From: Curtobacterium ammoniigenes NBRC 101786
GTDB taxonomy: Bacteria; Actinomycetota; Actinomycetes; Actinomycetales; Microbacteriaceae
Reading direction: 5' to 3'
Assembly: GCF_001571045.1 (NCBI RefSeq)
Contig: NZ_BCSV01000003.1
Span: forward strand, 248,001-312,000
Length of the DNA stretch: 64,000 bases
The stretch's first letter is position 1. Each line of letters opens with the position of its first letter. The notes under the pieces are model-generated. The model did no database searches. It worked only from the letters and a program-made list of their open reading frames with translations, and was not told the DNA's origin. Shown here in pieces: positions 27,474-37,091 of this stretch. The translations under genes were made by a program, and so were the position numbers.

Positions 27474-30400
27474 CTAGTTCGGGGCAAGCACGGTCGGCGG
27501 GTTTCCGTCTGTGTAGGAATTCCGTCCAATGGTGACCATCGTCGTGACGGTGAAGGAGTACCAGTCCGCCGGCAGCGTCGAGCCGAGCGTCCAGTCCTTC
27601 CGGTTCGCATCCTGGCGCGAGCAGAGGAGGCCACCAGGGCCCTGACATACCGTGATCGAGTACGTGTAGGCGCTGGCTGGCAGGGCGGGGTCGTTCGGAG
27701 CCGCGAACTGGATCGTGCCGTTCGCGCCGGTGAGGTTCTGCGCACGCGCGGTCACCGGTGTGATCGTTCCGGCAGTGCTGTTGGTCGTGCAGTAGGCCGT
27801 GCTGGACGGGGTGCGGCACGCCGTGAGACTGATCGACTCGGGACTTCCGTACTGCTGGGGCGTGATCGTGATGGGTCCGCCGGTCGAGGTCGCAGAGGTG
27901 CCGTCCGAGAGGCTCACGATGTAGTGGTCCACCTGGCCCGAGGCGACCGCGAACCCGGACGCGGTGATGTCGAAGGTGCCACTGGGCGATGTCCAGCTGC
28001 CCGCACTCCCTGTGACGTTCGTGAGTCCGAACGAGGCGCTTGGGGTTCCGGGAGCGGTGAAGCTCTCGACCGCTCCGCTCGAGACCGCTGCCGCGCAGAA
28101 CCCGTAGGTGTTCTTCGCGAGAACGGCGTAGTAGTAGCTGACGCCGTCGTCCGGTGCGCTCCCGTCGGTGAGTTGGGTGGCTGCCGCGGCGCCGCTGTCG
28201 ACAAGCGTGCCCGACGGGGCCGAGCAGTCGAAGGACGACGACGTCAAGCGGTAGAGCTGATAACCGGAGATCGGCGCTCCCTGCGGCTGAGCCGCGCCGA
28301 ACGACACGGTGACCACCGTCCCGGACCCGGACTGGCTTCCCACCGCCGACACCGACGTCGGCGGCAGCGGATTGCCGACGGAGGTCGCGCTCGCGGTCGC
28401 CGAGTTCCATTGCACCGGAGTGCCGTTGCGATCGGCTGCGTTGTGCGCCGAGACGACCACGGAATACGAGGCACCTGCTGCGAGCCCCGAGAACGACGCC
28501 GCCGTCGCGGTGCCGGTGTCCTGCGTCAGCGTTCCGGTCGGCCCGGTCAGCGTCACGAGGTAGTCCGACACCGGAGTGCCCTGGCCGGGCCGCGGGACGG
28601 GATTCCAGCGCGCGTTGAGCTGGCTCGGCGTTGAACTGTCGGGTGTCAGCACGAGACCGGTCGGCGCGGCCGGAACGAAGTCCGCGCTCATCGATGCACT
28701 CGGCGCGGATGCTTGGGAGGTGCCGATCGCGTTGACTGCGACGACGGAGAACTGATAGCTGGCGCTCGGGTCCAGCCCCGTGATCGTGCAGACGGTCGAG
28801 AGTCCACAGTCCTGCTGAATACCGCCCGTGCCAGACACGCGATAGTCGGTGATCGGGGCATTGTTGGAGTCCGGCGTGGCCCACGTCAGCGTGAGCTCAC
28901 CGCCGACGTAACTCCCGGTGCGGACGGGCGCGGTCGGGGTCGCCGGAACGTCTTCGACCGAGATGGTGACATCGCCCCAGACAGCTCGGTTCGGGTCGTT
29001 CGTCGCGTCCGTGATCTCATACTGCAGATGCGTGTCGACCGGCGCGGCGTTCTGTGCCACCGATACCTGCAGGCTTGCGTTGTTCGCACTCGGTGCCACG
29101 CTGACGCCGGACGGGATGCCCCCGCTGAGACCTCGGATCGCGATCACGCGCAGCGGCTGATCGGGGAACGGGTTCGTCGCTTGGTCGTTCGCCAGGACGT
29201 CGATCGTCGCTGACGAGCCGCGGCGTACGACAGCGCTGTCCGGCTGCGCCTGCGCCAGCGGTCGAGTCGATGCGACGACGTCCACTGTGATCGCCCCGGT
29301 TCGGCCGCTGTTGGTGGCATCCGCAACGCTCACGCCCACGACGGCCGAGGAGTTCTCCGGCGTCGTGTCCGGGACGCTGATGGTGATCGATTGCCCGGAG
29401 ACCACGGCGCGCACGCCGCTTGGCTCGCTCGCCACGGCGTAGCGGAGTTCGCCACTGTCTTTCGGGTAGGGGTAATCGGTGAGCCGCGTGAGGTCGAGCG
29501 TCCGGGTGTCGCCGGGTTCCATGTCGATCGTGGTTCCGGTGAACGCCGGCGGCTGGTTCGACCGCGGCGTCACCTTGATCGGGAGCACGAGCGTTGCGGT
29601 GCGGCCCTTGCCGCCGTTCGCGTCTGATCCGTCGGTGACGTCGAAGGAGATCGACGCGTTCCCGAAGTACAGCTTCGCGGAGGTGAACGTGAGCGTGGTG
29701 CTGTCCACAACGGGATTGCCGCCGTTCGAGTGTGTCGCCGCGACCGTTCCGGGGTCGACGAGCGACGGCGTCGTGCCGCTCGCAGTCACCACGTATCGCG
29801 ACAGCGGGATCTGCACCGTCGCCTCGCTCCGGACGACAATCGGCGGTGCGAGACGGTTGAGCTGCGGGAGCGCGTCGTTGGTTCCGGGAACGTGGATGAA
29901 CGCGTAGGCGGAGATGCTCGGGTGATCCCGCCGTGCGACGGCGAACGGGATCACCTGGGCGTTCGCAGCGATGGTGACCACGATCCTCCCGTCGGAGAGC
30001 ACGCGGGCGTTCTTGGTGTAGCCCGGGACCAGTCCGACACGAAGCTCCGATGTCGGACCTTCTGGGAAGAACACATTGCGGAGCACGTCGACGGTGATCG
30101 TCTTGCGATGCAAGATGTCCTGCAGATCGAGCGTGGTGTCCGTCGCTTCGGGAGGCAGCGGAGCGGCAGCCGGATCGACCGTGACGGTGAGGAACGCGGT
30201 GCTCTCCCCGCCGTCCTGGTTCTGCACCGTGTAGAGCACTGCGAAATCCCCCCGCTTCGCACTGCGCGGCGGGCTGACGCGAACTGCTTGGCCGCCGACG
30301 ATCTGCGCGCGGACGCCCGCGCCGTTCGGCTGGACCTTCGTGACCGTCAGTGTTCCACCGTCAGGGTCGTAGTCGTTGTCGAGCACGCGGACCGTGACCG

Positions 30401-33329
30401 TGCCTCCTGGCCGGATCGTGACGTGGTCCGGCTCGGCAATCGGGTTCGACGCCTGATTCGCCCGCGGAGCGATGCCGACGCGCACCGTTCCTGTGGCTCT
30501 CGCGCCCAACGCGTCGACAACCGTGTACGTGAACTGGTCGGTTCCGGCCGAGTAGTCCCCTGCCGCGTACACGAAGGAGGTCGCTGTGACGTCGCTCACT
30601 GAACCCTTTGTCGGGTTCGATGCGACCCCGACGAGCTGCACCGAATCGCCGTCCGGGTCGATTCCATCGAGCGGCACCTGGATCTGTACCGATCGACCTG
30701 CGATCACGCGCGCGGTGATGGTCTCTGGAACGGGCGGCTGATTGGTTGCGAGATCACGCTCGCGAACGGAGATCGTCACGGTCGCGTCGGCGTACTGGCC
30801 GTCCGGGGCCAGCACGCGATAGACGGCCGTGAAATTGCCCGGGGTCGGCGGCGCCAGATATCGGAGCACATTTCCGGAGGCGAAGAGCAGGCCTGCGCCG
30901 GCTGGAACGTTCCGCACGAGTGCGGGATCGAGGGTCAGCGGCTCGCCGTCGGGTTGCGAGTCGTTCGCGAGCACGTCGATGGTGGTGACGTCGCCGACAC
31001 GGACCGTCGCGTGGTCGGGCTGCGCGACCGGAGGCTGCTCGGTGGCCGGCTTCGGAATCTCGATGACCGTGATGGATCCGGTGGCTGAAGCGAGCCCGTT
31101 CGTCTCGGCGTAGCTGAACGTGACCGGACCCGCCAACGGCGCCGTGAGCGTCACGCGCACGGTGTGCTGCTCGAGAACGCTTGCAGTCACCCCGGAGCGT
31201 GCAGGGAGCCCGCTGACCCCGGTGACGAGGAGAACACCACCCGCGGGATCCATGTCGGTCGCGGTGACATCCGTGTCTCTCGTCGACAGGGTCTGCACGA
31301 ACACCGTTTTCGGAGTGGTGATCGGCGCGGATGACGCCGACGGCGGCGCGAGCACGGTGATCCGCGCGATGCCGCTCGCCGTTCGGGTCCCGTCGGTCAC
31401 GGTGTAGTCGATCTGGTGATCGCCCACAGCGGTCGACGAGAAGACGAATGTTCCGTTCGCGTATGACGGGGTGACCGTCGCCGGTGTGAGCGCCGCGACA
31501 CTTGCGAGTGACACCGTGCCGTTCCCACCGCGCACGTGGTTCAGCGGGGAGACCATGAGCTGCTGTCCCGCGTACGCCTGCACGGCGAACGCGTCGGCGT
31601 AGAGCGGCACCTTGCCCGGCGCAGCGACCTCGACCGTCACAGAGCCATGGCCGATTGCGCGTCCGTCGCCAACCTCGATCTGGATGACGCGTGCACCGGT
31701 GCGGCCGGAGGCGTTCGTGAACGAAAGGGTTCCGTCGGGTGCGGCCGTAACGCTGTCACCGTCCGACGCCGTGGCCCCGGCGAGGTACACAGGGTCTCCG
31801 TCGGGGTCGACCCAGTCGGAGAGGACGTTCGCAGTGAGGTGCCCGTTCTGTTCGAGGTTCCAGGTTGTCTGGCGAACCTGCCGCGGAGCGCCGTTCACCG
31901 ACTGCGGGTGCACGGTCACTCGAACGGTCGCCGACGACGTGCCGCCGTTTCCGTCACTGATCTGGTACCGGAAGCTGATTGTTCCCGTCGCGGCGGGGCT
32001 CAACGCGATCTGCAGCTCCTGCTGCTGGTCGATCATCGTGACGGTGCCGACCGAGGGGTCGATCGGTGTGAACGAGTCGATGACGATCGGATCCCCGTTT
32101 GGGTCGTAGTCGTTCAACAGCACTGGCAGCAGTGTTGTGCGCCCCGCACGCGCTCCGAAGGCGTCGTCGACGGCCACCGGAGGCTTCTGCTGCGCGTCGA
32201 CTTTGGGGTTCTGATTCGAGGTCTGCTGCTCTTGCTGCTGACTGTTCCGCTGCACAAGAGACGACCAGTTGTCGATGAGTTGACCGCTCCGGCCGACGGC
32301 CCACGATCGCCCCGATCCGGGATCGTTGGCAACGACGGTTGAACCGTTGTGCACGATCTGCAGCGCCGCCCCGGACGGCATTGACTGAAGTCGTTGGAGC
32401 GCGGCCCCGTTGCACGAGTTCAGGGCCTGCCCTGCATCCCACGCCACGTAGACGCACGACCCGTTCACCCACGGCCTCGCCGCTGTGCCGGCAACGGCGA
32501 GCCGTTGCCGGCGGACCGATCCATCCGCCTGAGCGCGGGTCAATCCGGAGCTCGACGCGACAACGATCGACGCGCCGCTCGTCGACGACTGCTGCAGTTC
32601 GGGCTGGTCGGTCCGAGCCAGCCCCAGACCGACCTTTCTGCCGTCGACATAGAGAGCACCGGACGTCTGGTCGAGCACCGCGAGGCTGGGACCGACGACG
32701 GCGGTCTGGACAGCGTCGTTTTTGCTTATCGGAAGCTTCCATCGGTCGACGATCGTCAGTCCGCCGTGCACGCTCAGGACATAGGCGGTTCGCTCCGCGG
32801 CAGCGTACGCGGCGATGTGCGTGTCGCTCGCGTCGAAGATGGCGCCGGAGCCGAGCGACAGTGTCGGCTTCATCGAAGCGGTGAAGTGCGAGAGCTGGGC
32901 GTTGGCCATCAACCAGAGGCGTCCGGAGTTCTCGTCCGCGACCACGGCGTCCCCGCCGACGAGGAACACCGCTGACGCACCGGACGGAAGTGTTGCTGGC
33001 GAGCCCAGCGTGGCATCGGCGACGTCGACGGCACTGACGGTCGCTTTCGTCCGATCAACACTGAACACGGAACTCCCGCGTTGCACGATCGCGACCCCGT
33101 CGCCCGTTCCGGAGACAGCGGTATTGAGTTGCAGCACGCTCGTATTCGCGCGCCCGATCGCGCCGTAGGTTGCGCTGGGAACCCACACGGTGCCGTCGCC
33201 GAGCGACACCCGCTGCGTGTGAAAGCCCGTCGAGACGACCGCAGCGACCGCAACGGCAGCCGTGAGCAGCAGTGCCACGAGTGCGGTGAGGAGCCCGGAG
33301 CGATGCCGGCGAAACAGCGTGCGGAACAC
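27474..33329 (-). CDS. Giant surface protein: signal anchor, propeller-like domain, Ig-like repeats, FN3 repeats
   Basis: 1951 residues, starting at GTG 33329 immediately after the kinase stop. A basic N-terminus and one hydrophobic helix (about residues 13-33) suggest export with a type II anchor; no LPxTG or C-terminal helix is present. Residues about 40-370 form short beta repeats like a propeller. A Gln-rich linker follows, then about ten Ig/cadherin-like modules (390-1500), several opening with P-x-A-x-x-D and containing VLxND-x-D-PDGD-type calcium-binding loops. About four FN3-like modules (1500-1850) close the protein. It probably spans the cell wall. Its place between a kinase with an FN3-like exterior and MoxR/DUF58 suggests it is the main structural product of the locus. 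No enzyme motif seen. Confidence 0.85.
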   Translation of the reverse strand: MFRTLFRRHRSGLLTALVALLLTAAVAVAAVVSTGFHTQRVSLGDGTVWVPSATYGAIGRANTSVLQLNTAVSGTGDGVAIVQRGSSVFSVDRTKATVSAVDVADATLGSPATLPSGASAVFLVGGDAVVADENSGRLWLMANAQLSHFTASMKPTLSLGSGAIFDASDTHIAAYAAAERTAYVLSVHGGLTIVDRWKLPISKNDAVQTAVVGPSLAVLDQTSGALYVDGRKVGLGLARTDQPELQQSSTSGASIVVASSSGLTRAQADGSVRRQRLAVAGTAARPWVNGSCVYVAWDAGQALNSCNGAALQRLQSMPSGAALQIVHNGSTVVANDPGSGRSWAVGRSGQLIDNWSSLVQRNSQQQEQQTSNQNPKVDAQQKPPVAVDDAFGARAGRTTLLPVLLNDYDPNGDPIVIDSFTPIDPSVGTVTMIDQQQELQIALSPAATGTISFRYQISDGNGGTSSATVRVTVHPQSVNGAPRQVRQTTWNLEQNGHLTANVLSDWVDPDGDPVYLAGATASDGDSVTAAPDGTLSFTNASGRTGARVIQIEVGDGRAIGHGSVTVEVAAPGKVPLYADAFAVQAYAGQQLMVSPLNHVRGGNGTVSLASVAALTPATVTPSYANGTFVFSSTAVGDHQIDYTVTDGTRTASGIARITVLAPPSASSAPITTPKTVFVQTLSTRDTDVTATDMDPAGGVLLVTGVSGLPARSGVTASVLEQHTVRVTLTAPLAGPVTFSYAETNGLASATGSITVIEIPKPATEQPPVAQPDHATVRVGDVTTIDVLANDSQPDGEPLTLDPALVRNVPAGAGLLFASGNVLRYLAPPTPGNFTAVYRVLAPDGQYADATVTISVRERDLATNQPPVPETITARVIAGRSVQIQVPLDGIDPDGDSVQLVGVASNPTKGSVSDVTATSFVYAAGDYSAGTDQFTYTVVDALGARATGTVRVGIAPRANQASNPIAEPDHVTIRPGGTVTVRVLDNDYDPDGGTLTVTKVQPNGAGVRAQIVGGQAVRVSPPRSAKRGDFAVLYTVQNQDGGESTAFLTVTVDPAAAPLPPEATDTTLDLQDILHRKTITVDVLRNVFFPEGPTSELRVGLVPGYTKNARVLSDGRIVVTIAANAQVIPFAVARRDHPSISAYAFIHVPGTNDALPQLNRLAPPIVVRSEATVQIPLSRYVVTASGTTPSLVDPGTVAATHSNGGNPVVDSTTLTFTSAKLYFGNASISFDVTDGSDANGGKGRTATLVLPIKVTPRSNQPPAFTGTTIDMEPGDTRTLDLTRLTDYPYPKDSGELRYAVASEPSGVRAVVSGQSITISVPDTTPENSSAVVGVSVADATNSGRTGAITVDVVASTRPLAQAQPDSAVVRRGSSATIDVLANDQATNPFPDQPLRVIAIRGLSGGIPSGVSVAPSANNASLQVSVAQNAAPVDTHLQYEITDATNDPNRAVWGDVTISVEDVPATPTAPVRTGSYVGGELTLTWATPDSNNAPITDYRVSGTGGIQQDCGLSTVCTITGLDPSASYQFSVVAVNAIGTSQASAPSASMSADFVPAAPTGLVLTPDSSTPSQLNARWNPVPRPGQGTPVSDYLVTLTGPTGTLTQDTGTATAASFSGLAAGASYSVVVSAHNAADRNGTPVQWNSATASATSVGNPLPPTSVSAVGSQSGSGTVVTVSFGAAQPQGAPISGYQLYRLTSSSFDCSAPSGTLVDSGAAAATQLTDGSAPDDGVSYYYAVLAKNTYGFCAAAVSSGAVESFTAPGTPSASFGLTNVTGSAGSWTSPSGTFDITASGFAVASGQVDHYIVSLSDGTSATSTGGPITITPQQYGSPESISLTACRTPSSTAYCTTNSTAGTITPVTARAQNLTGANGTIQFAAPNDPALPASAYTYSITVCQGPGGLLCSRQDANRKDWTLGSTLPADWYSFTVTTMVTIGRNSYTDGNPPTVLAPN

Positions 33330-34745
33330 TTATCCGCTCCGAACGGTCGCGCACTTCTGCGCGCTCTGCGGCCCGGTCGTGCCCGCGCGACTGACCGCGA
33401 CGGTGATGCATTCCTGCGAACCGGACGCGCCGGCAACGACGAACACCGTGCCGACCTGCGTGCTTGTGCCGGAGGCGGTTGTGATCACATAGGTGTCGCC
33501 AGCGAGGGTCCCAGGGTCCGACCATCGGAACGTCACTGCCGAGGTTGAGGCGCTTGCGGTGATGTCCCGAACGGTCGGGATGGCCGTGCCGCCGGAGCCG
33601 TGAAGAACTGATGCGAGCACGATGATCGCGACGGCGGCGATGGCGGCGCCCCCTGCGCCGATCGTCCACGCTCCGATGCGTGAACGTCGCGCGGCGAGTC
33701 GAGCACCACCCCGCTGCACGGTGCCAACGCTCGCCGATCCAGTCCGGCTGACAGCAAGACTCTGACGACGACGCGACCGCCGTCGGCGCCCCCGGTCGGA
33801 ATCGCGCCGGTCCGCGCCGGCGGCCGAGATCGCCGTCTGCTCGTCGGTGTTCGAGGCGATTGTCGCGGCCCACGCGTTGACCGCGATGTCAGCCTGTGTC
33901 TGCGGCAGTCCGAGTTCGACTTCGACCTGCTGGAGCCCGCGCACCAGGTCGAGCACTGTGCTCGGGCGCTCGGCAGGTCGGCGCGCCATCGCGCGAGCGA
34001 GCAGTCGCTCGAGTGTCGGTGGGACATCGGCGCGCTCGATCGGCCTCGGGTTGCCGCGCTCGATGCGCGCCATGAGGTCGCCGGCGCCGTTCCGGCCTCC
34101 CGGGATCTCGAACGGAGAGCGTCCGGCGAGCAACGAATAGATCGTGGCTGCGAGCGAATACACCTCTGACTCGATCGAGCCCGTCGATTCGTCGGCGAGG
34201 ATTTCCGGCGCGGACCACGGCACAGACAGCCCGACGGGTTCGTCCGGACGCGCACTCCCGATCGACGCAGCGATGCCAAAGTCGGAGAGGACCGGATTTC
34301 CATAGGCCGTCTCAAGAATGTTCGACGGTTTGATGTCGCGGTGCAGCACTCCTTCGCGATGCGCGGTCTCGAGTGCAGACCCGATCTTGACCCCGATCGA
34401 CAGGACTTCCGAAACGGGCAGCGGTCCGCGACGATAGCGTTCGCTCAGGGACGCGGAGCAGAGCTCCATCACCAGGTACGGACGGCCGTCGTTGGCGACG
34501 CTCGCCTGAAACACGGTCATGATCGCCGGGTGTGTGCTGAGGCGAGCCATCAGGTTCGCCTCAGACTGGAACATCCGCCGGACGTGTTCGTCGACGATCT
34601 CATCGATGAGCACCTTCACGGCGACCGACCGCCGCGGAAGGTTCTGCTCGTACAGGAACACATCGGCAAATCCGCCGGATCCGAGCACGTGCACGAAGGA
34701 GAAGCCGGGAATCACCGGAGGTGACGATGGCAGGCGCCTGGCCAT
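33330..34745 (-). CDS. Transmembrane Ser/Thr protein kinase (PknB-like, without PASTA domains)
   Basis: 471 residues. Kinase domain about 12-275: glycine loop GSGGFADVF, VAVKVL lysine near residue 45, HRDIKPSN near 135, DFG near 154 and APE in PWSAPEI. A basic juxtamembrane stretch (RRRRSRRRQ) and one helix (about 363-385) follow. A short extracellular domain with an FN3-like pattern (VTFRWSDPGTLAGDTYVI) replaces the PASTA repeats of PknB. It is flanked by a PP2C phosphatase and two FHA genes, giving writer, eraser and readers of phosphothreonine in one operon. Confidence 0.93.
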   Translation of the reverse strand: MARRLPSSPPVIPGFSFVHVLGSGGFADVFLYEQNLPRRSVAVKVLIDEIVDEHVRRMFQSEANLMARLSTHPAIMTVFQASVANDGRPYLVMELCSASLSERYRRGPLPVSEVLSIGVKIGSALETAHREGVLHRDIKPSNILETAYGNPVLSDFGIAASIGSARPDEPVGLSVPWSAPEILADESTGSIESEVYSLAATIYSLLAGRSPFEIPGGRNGAGDLMARIERGNPRPIERADVPPTLERLLARAMARRPAERPSTVLDLVRGLQQVEVELGLPQTQADIAVNAWAATIASNTDEQTAISAAGADRRDSDRGRRRRSRRRQSLAVSRTGSASVGTVQRGGARLAARRSRIGAWTIGAGGAAIAAVAIIVLASVLHGSGGTAIPTVRDITASASTSAVTFRWSDPGTLAGDTYVITTASGTSTQVGTVFVVAGASGSQECITVAVSRAGTTGPQSAQKCATVRSG

Positions 34746-34828
34746 GTCCCTCCTTCCGGCCGGTTGCGCTTCGAGAGCCCAATCAGTCTACGGAGCGGCT
34801 CTGCCGAGAACGGGTTGGCTCGATCCTT

Positions 34829-34850
34829 CTGTGGACAGGCGTGTCCCCAG
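34829..34850 (-). other. Hairpin between PP2C and kinase genes
   Basis: CTGTGGACA and TGTCCCCAG form a 9-bp stem with one mismatch and a GGCG loop, in the 142-nt gap between the phosphatase stop and the kinase start. No T-tract follows. It may adjust the relative expression of kinase and phosphatase, or simply stabilise mRNA. Confidence 0.35.
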
Positions 34851-34887
34851 TTCGGGGGCCGGGGGGACGACGACTCGAGGGAGCCGC

Positions 34888-35736
34888 TCAGTGTCGCGGG
34901 AGCGTGTCCTCGTCGTCGGCGGACGACTCGTCCGTGACGGAGGCGTCGACGATCGCAGGGGCAGCATCGACCTGCATCACGACGACCGTGACGTTGTCAC
35001 GCCCACCGGCGACCAGCGCGTCGCCGACGAGTCGTTCCGCGAGAGACTGCGGGTTGTCCACTTTGGCGGCGATCCGCGCGATGCCGGCGTCCCCGATCTC
35101 CTTGGTCAGTCCGTCCGAGCAGACGATGAATCGGTCGCCGCTGTGCAGCGGCAGCAGCCACCAGTCCGGCTCCGGGATTTCACCGAAGCCGACTGCACGG
35201 GTGATCACATTGCTGTCCGGATGCGCTTCGGCATCCTCAGGTCGGAGCAGCCCCGCATCGACCATCTCCTGCACGACCGAATGATCGACAGTGAGCCGCT
35301 CGAACCGACCGTTCGCGATGCGGTACGTGCGCGAGTCCCCCACGTTGAAGACCAGTGCCGCGGGCGAACCGCCCGCGCTCACGATGGCGAGTCCCGTCAC
35401 GGTCGTTCCGGCACCGATCGCGTTGCCGCCCGCAGCGCGCTCGATATCACCGGTCGCGAGCTCGAGCGCGTGCTCGATACGTTCGCGCGAGGCGACGCCA
35501 CCCGATCGCGCGACCTCGAGGCGCCGGACAACGGCGTCGCTCGCGCGATCCCCGGCAAGATGACCACCCATCCCGTCGGCGACGACGAAGAACGGCGCTT
35601 CGGCAAGGTAGCTGTCCTCGTTGTGATCGCGACGCCGACCAACGTCGGTCGCGGCACCCCACGACAGGGTGAGCTCGCTGCGCTGATCAGCGATCACCAT
35701 TCGATGGGCGCTCGCGGGTCGTCCGAGTTCGGTCAC
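34888..35736 (-). CDS. PP2C-family serine/threonine protein phosphatase
   Basis: 282 residues from GTG 35736; an internal ATG at residue 13 is possible. Metal-binding motifs of the PPM/PP2C family are intact: RRRDHNEDS near residue 35, VADGMGGHLAGD near 52, CSDGLT near 190 and GGRDNVTVV near 245. No membrane segment, so cytoplasmic. As in the pstP-pkn clusters of Actinobacteria, it should reverse phosphorylation by the kinase encoded downstream. It lies 53 nt after an FHA gene. Confidence 0.93.
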   Translation of the reverse strand: MTELGRPASAHRMVIADQRSELTLSWGAATDVGRRRDHNEDSYLAEAPFFVVADGMGGHLAGDRASDAVVRRLEVARSGGVASRERIEHALELATGDIERAAGGNAIGAGTTVTGLAIVSAGGSPAALVFNVGDSRTYRIANGRFERLTVDHSVVQEMVDAGLLRPEDAEAHPDSNVITRAVGFGEIPEPDWWLLPLHSGDRFIVCSDGLTKEIGDAGIARIAAKVDNPQSLAERLVGDALVAGGRDNVTVVVMQVDAAPAIVDASVTDESSADDEDTLPRH

Positions 35737-35789
35737 GGGGGGTGGTCACCCTCTCAAGGTAGTAAGGCGAAGCGACGACACGGCGCTCC

Positions 35790-36392
35790 TCACGAATGCG
35801 AATCCGGACGATCGAGCGAGATCCGAGAGACCGCCGACAGGATCTCGATCGTCTGGCCATCGCCGATGTCCACCACCGTACCGGTGATCGTGACCGACGT
35901 GGCCCCAGCGCGCATGCGTTCGGCGGGTCGACCGGGGAGACGGACGAGCGTTCCGTTCGTCGATCGGAGGTCCTGCACGACGACGACCGGCCCCGCGGCG
36001 GACAGGCGAACGTGCGATCCAGACACCAGACCGGTCGGTGAGGGCACCCGGATCAACCGAGGCTCTGGACCATCGACGATCCGCGGTGCGCGCGGATTCC
36101 GCCCGACCACGAGCGGCCTGTCGAGCACGATTTCCGTGCCGCCGATTCGCACCGCTGGAACTCCGGCAGGAGGCTCGCCAACCGTGTCGGCAGGTCGGCG
36201 CACGGTGGGCGTGACCCGCCGATCGACGAGCATCGTGTCGTCGGTGGGCATCCCCGAATGGACGGAATCGGGATCTGCGCGCGGTCGAACCACCGTGTCT
36301 TCGACGGAGCCTGCGTGCGCCGGGACGGCGTGCGTTCGGGCGGCTGCGGCAGCACTCGCCCGGAGGACCGTGTCTTCGTTGTCAGCCGACAT
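35790..36392 (-). CDS. FHA domain protein
   Basis: 200 residues from ATG 36392 (MSADNEDTVLR); ATG/GTG codons up to 36443 would extend it by up to 17 residues. The N-terminal half is a Thr-rich flexible region with three repeats of the type D-T-(V/M)-(V/L) (EDTVLR, EDTVVR, DDTMLV), plausible kinase targets. The C-terminal half is a canonical FHA fold with GRNP, GSHVRLS and STNGTLVR. First gene of the kinase locus. This matches the pattern of small FHA adaptors such as GarA, in which a phosphorylated N-terminal Thr is bound by the protein's own FHA domain. Confidence 0.88.
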   Translation of the reverse strand: MSADNEDTVLRASAAAAARTHAVPAHAGSVEDTVVRPRADPDSVHSGMPTDDTMLVDRRVTPTVRRPADTVGEPPAGVPAVRIGGTEIVLDRPLVVGRNPRAPRIVDGPEPRLIRVPSPTGLVSGSHVRLSAAGPVVVVQDLRSTNGTLVRLPGRPAERMRAGATSVTITGTVVDIGDGQTIEILSAVSRISLDRPDSHS

Positions 36393-36452
36393 CCCGAGAC
36401 CCACCCCCAACTGTTGATTCCGGTACCGCCCGTCCGGTGACACCGTGCAGTG

Positions 36453-36458
36453 AGCCTA
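36453..36458 (-). promoter_or_regulatory. Possible -10 element (TAGGCT) of the kinase/FHA operon
   Basis: On the minus strand TAGGCT lies 60 nt upstream of ATG 36392. No good -35 is seen. The same hexamer precedes mutY and the DUF349 gene, so it fits the -10 preference of this genome. Confidence 0.3.
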
Positions 36459-37091
36459 CGGCAGCATGCGGGCAGCATTCGTCGAGCCGGGGACGGAGCG
36501 GTGACCGACCGCGTCCGGCAACCAAACTGGTCGGATGTCGAGCGAGAGCCAGCGCACGAGGATGAGGGCGAACATGTCATTCGTGTCATGGTTCGTGGCG
36601 CGTTCCGCCCGCATGAGCGCGACCTCGGAATCTGCGGTGGCCCACGCGCACCACGCGGCCAAGCCGAGTTGCCCGGCGAGGCGCGCACCGGGGCGCTGAT
36701 TCCGCTCGACCGCTACCGCGGCTCGGTCTCCTGCGCGGCGGATGATCGGCAGGTCCGGACGCGGTCCGACGCCGAAGAAGCACTGCGGAATCCGGTGAGG
36801 CACACTGCCGCGCTCGTTCAGTTCGACTCCGTGCTGGGGACGCGACTCCGCAAGCGGATGGTGACGGAGTCGTACAAGTGCCTCAATGAGCGAGAAGCGA
36901 CCGACGAGCGTCGTCGTCACGCGCGCGAGCGCCGCTTCACGGTCCGCTGCGACCCCACCGCCTCCCTGGGTGCAGCCGATAGGAGCCTCCTCGAGCAGAC
37001 AACGGAGCGCCGATGCGAACGGTTCGGCACTTGGGCGTGCTGCGGAACCATCCGTGGAGTGCGGAGAGAGCTGATGCATCTGCAGAGTCAA
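36456..37091 (-). CDS. Possible DUF4192-like protein, divergent or shortened
   Basis: 211 residues from a TTG at 37091, or 207 from the ATG at 37079; neither has a Shine-Dalgarno. The last 70 residues (AAWCAWATADSEVALMRAER followed by FALILVRWL) resemble the C-terminal helices of DUF4192 proteins, but the usual N-terminal half is not recognisable. Codon use is less GC-biased than the neighbours. It may be a decaying copy or a fast-evolving gene. It sits between yaaA and the kinase operon on the same strand. Confidence 0.4.
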   Translation of the reverse strand: MTLQMHQLSPHSTDGSAARPSAEPFASALRCLLEEAPIGCTQGGGGVAADREAALARVTTTLVGRFSLIEALVRLRHHPLAESRPQHGVELNERGSVPHRIPQCFFGVGPRPDLPIIRRAGDRAAVAVERNQRPGARLAGQLGLAAWCAWATADSEVALMRAERATNHDTNDMFALILVRWLSLDIRPVWLPDAVGHRSVPGSTNAARMLP

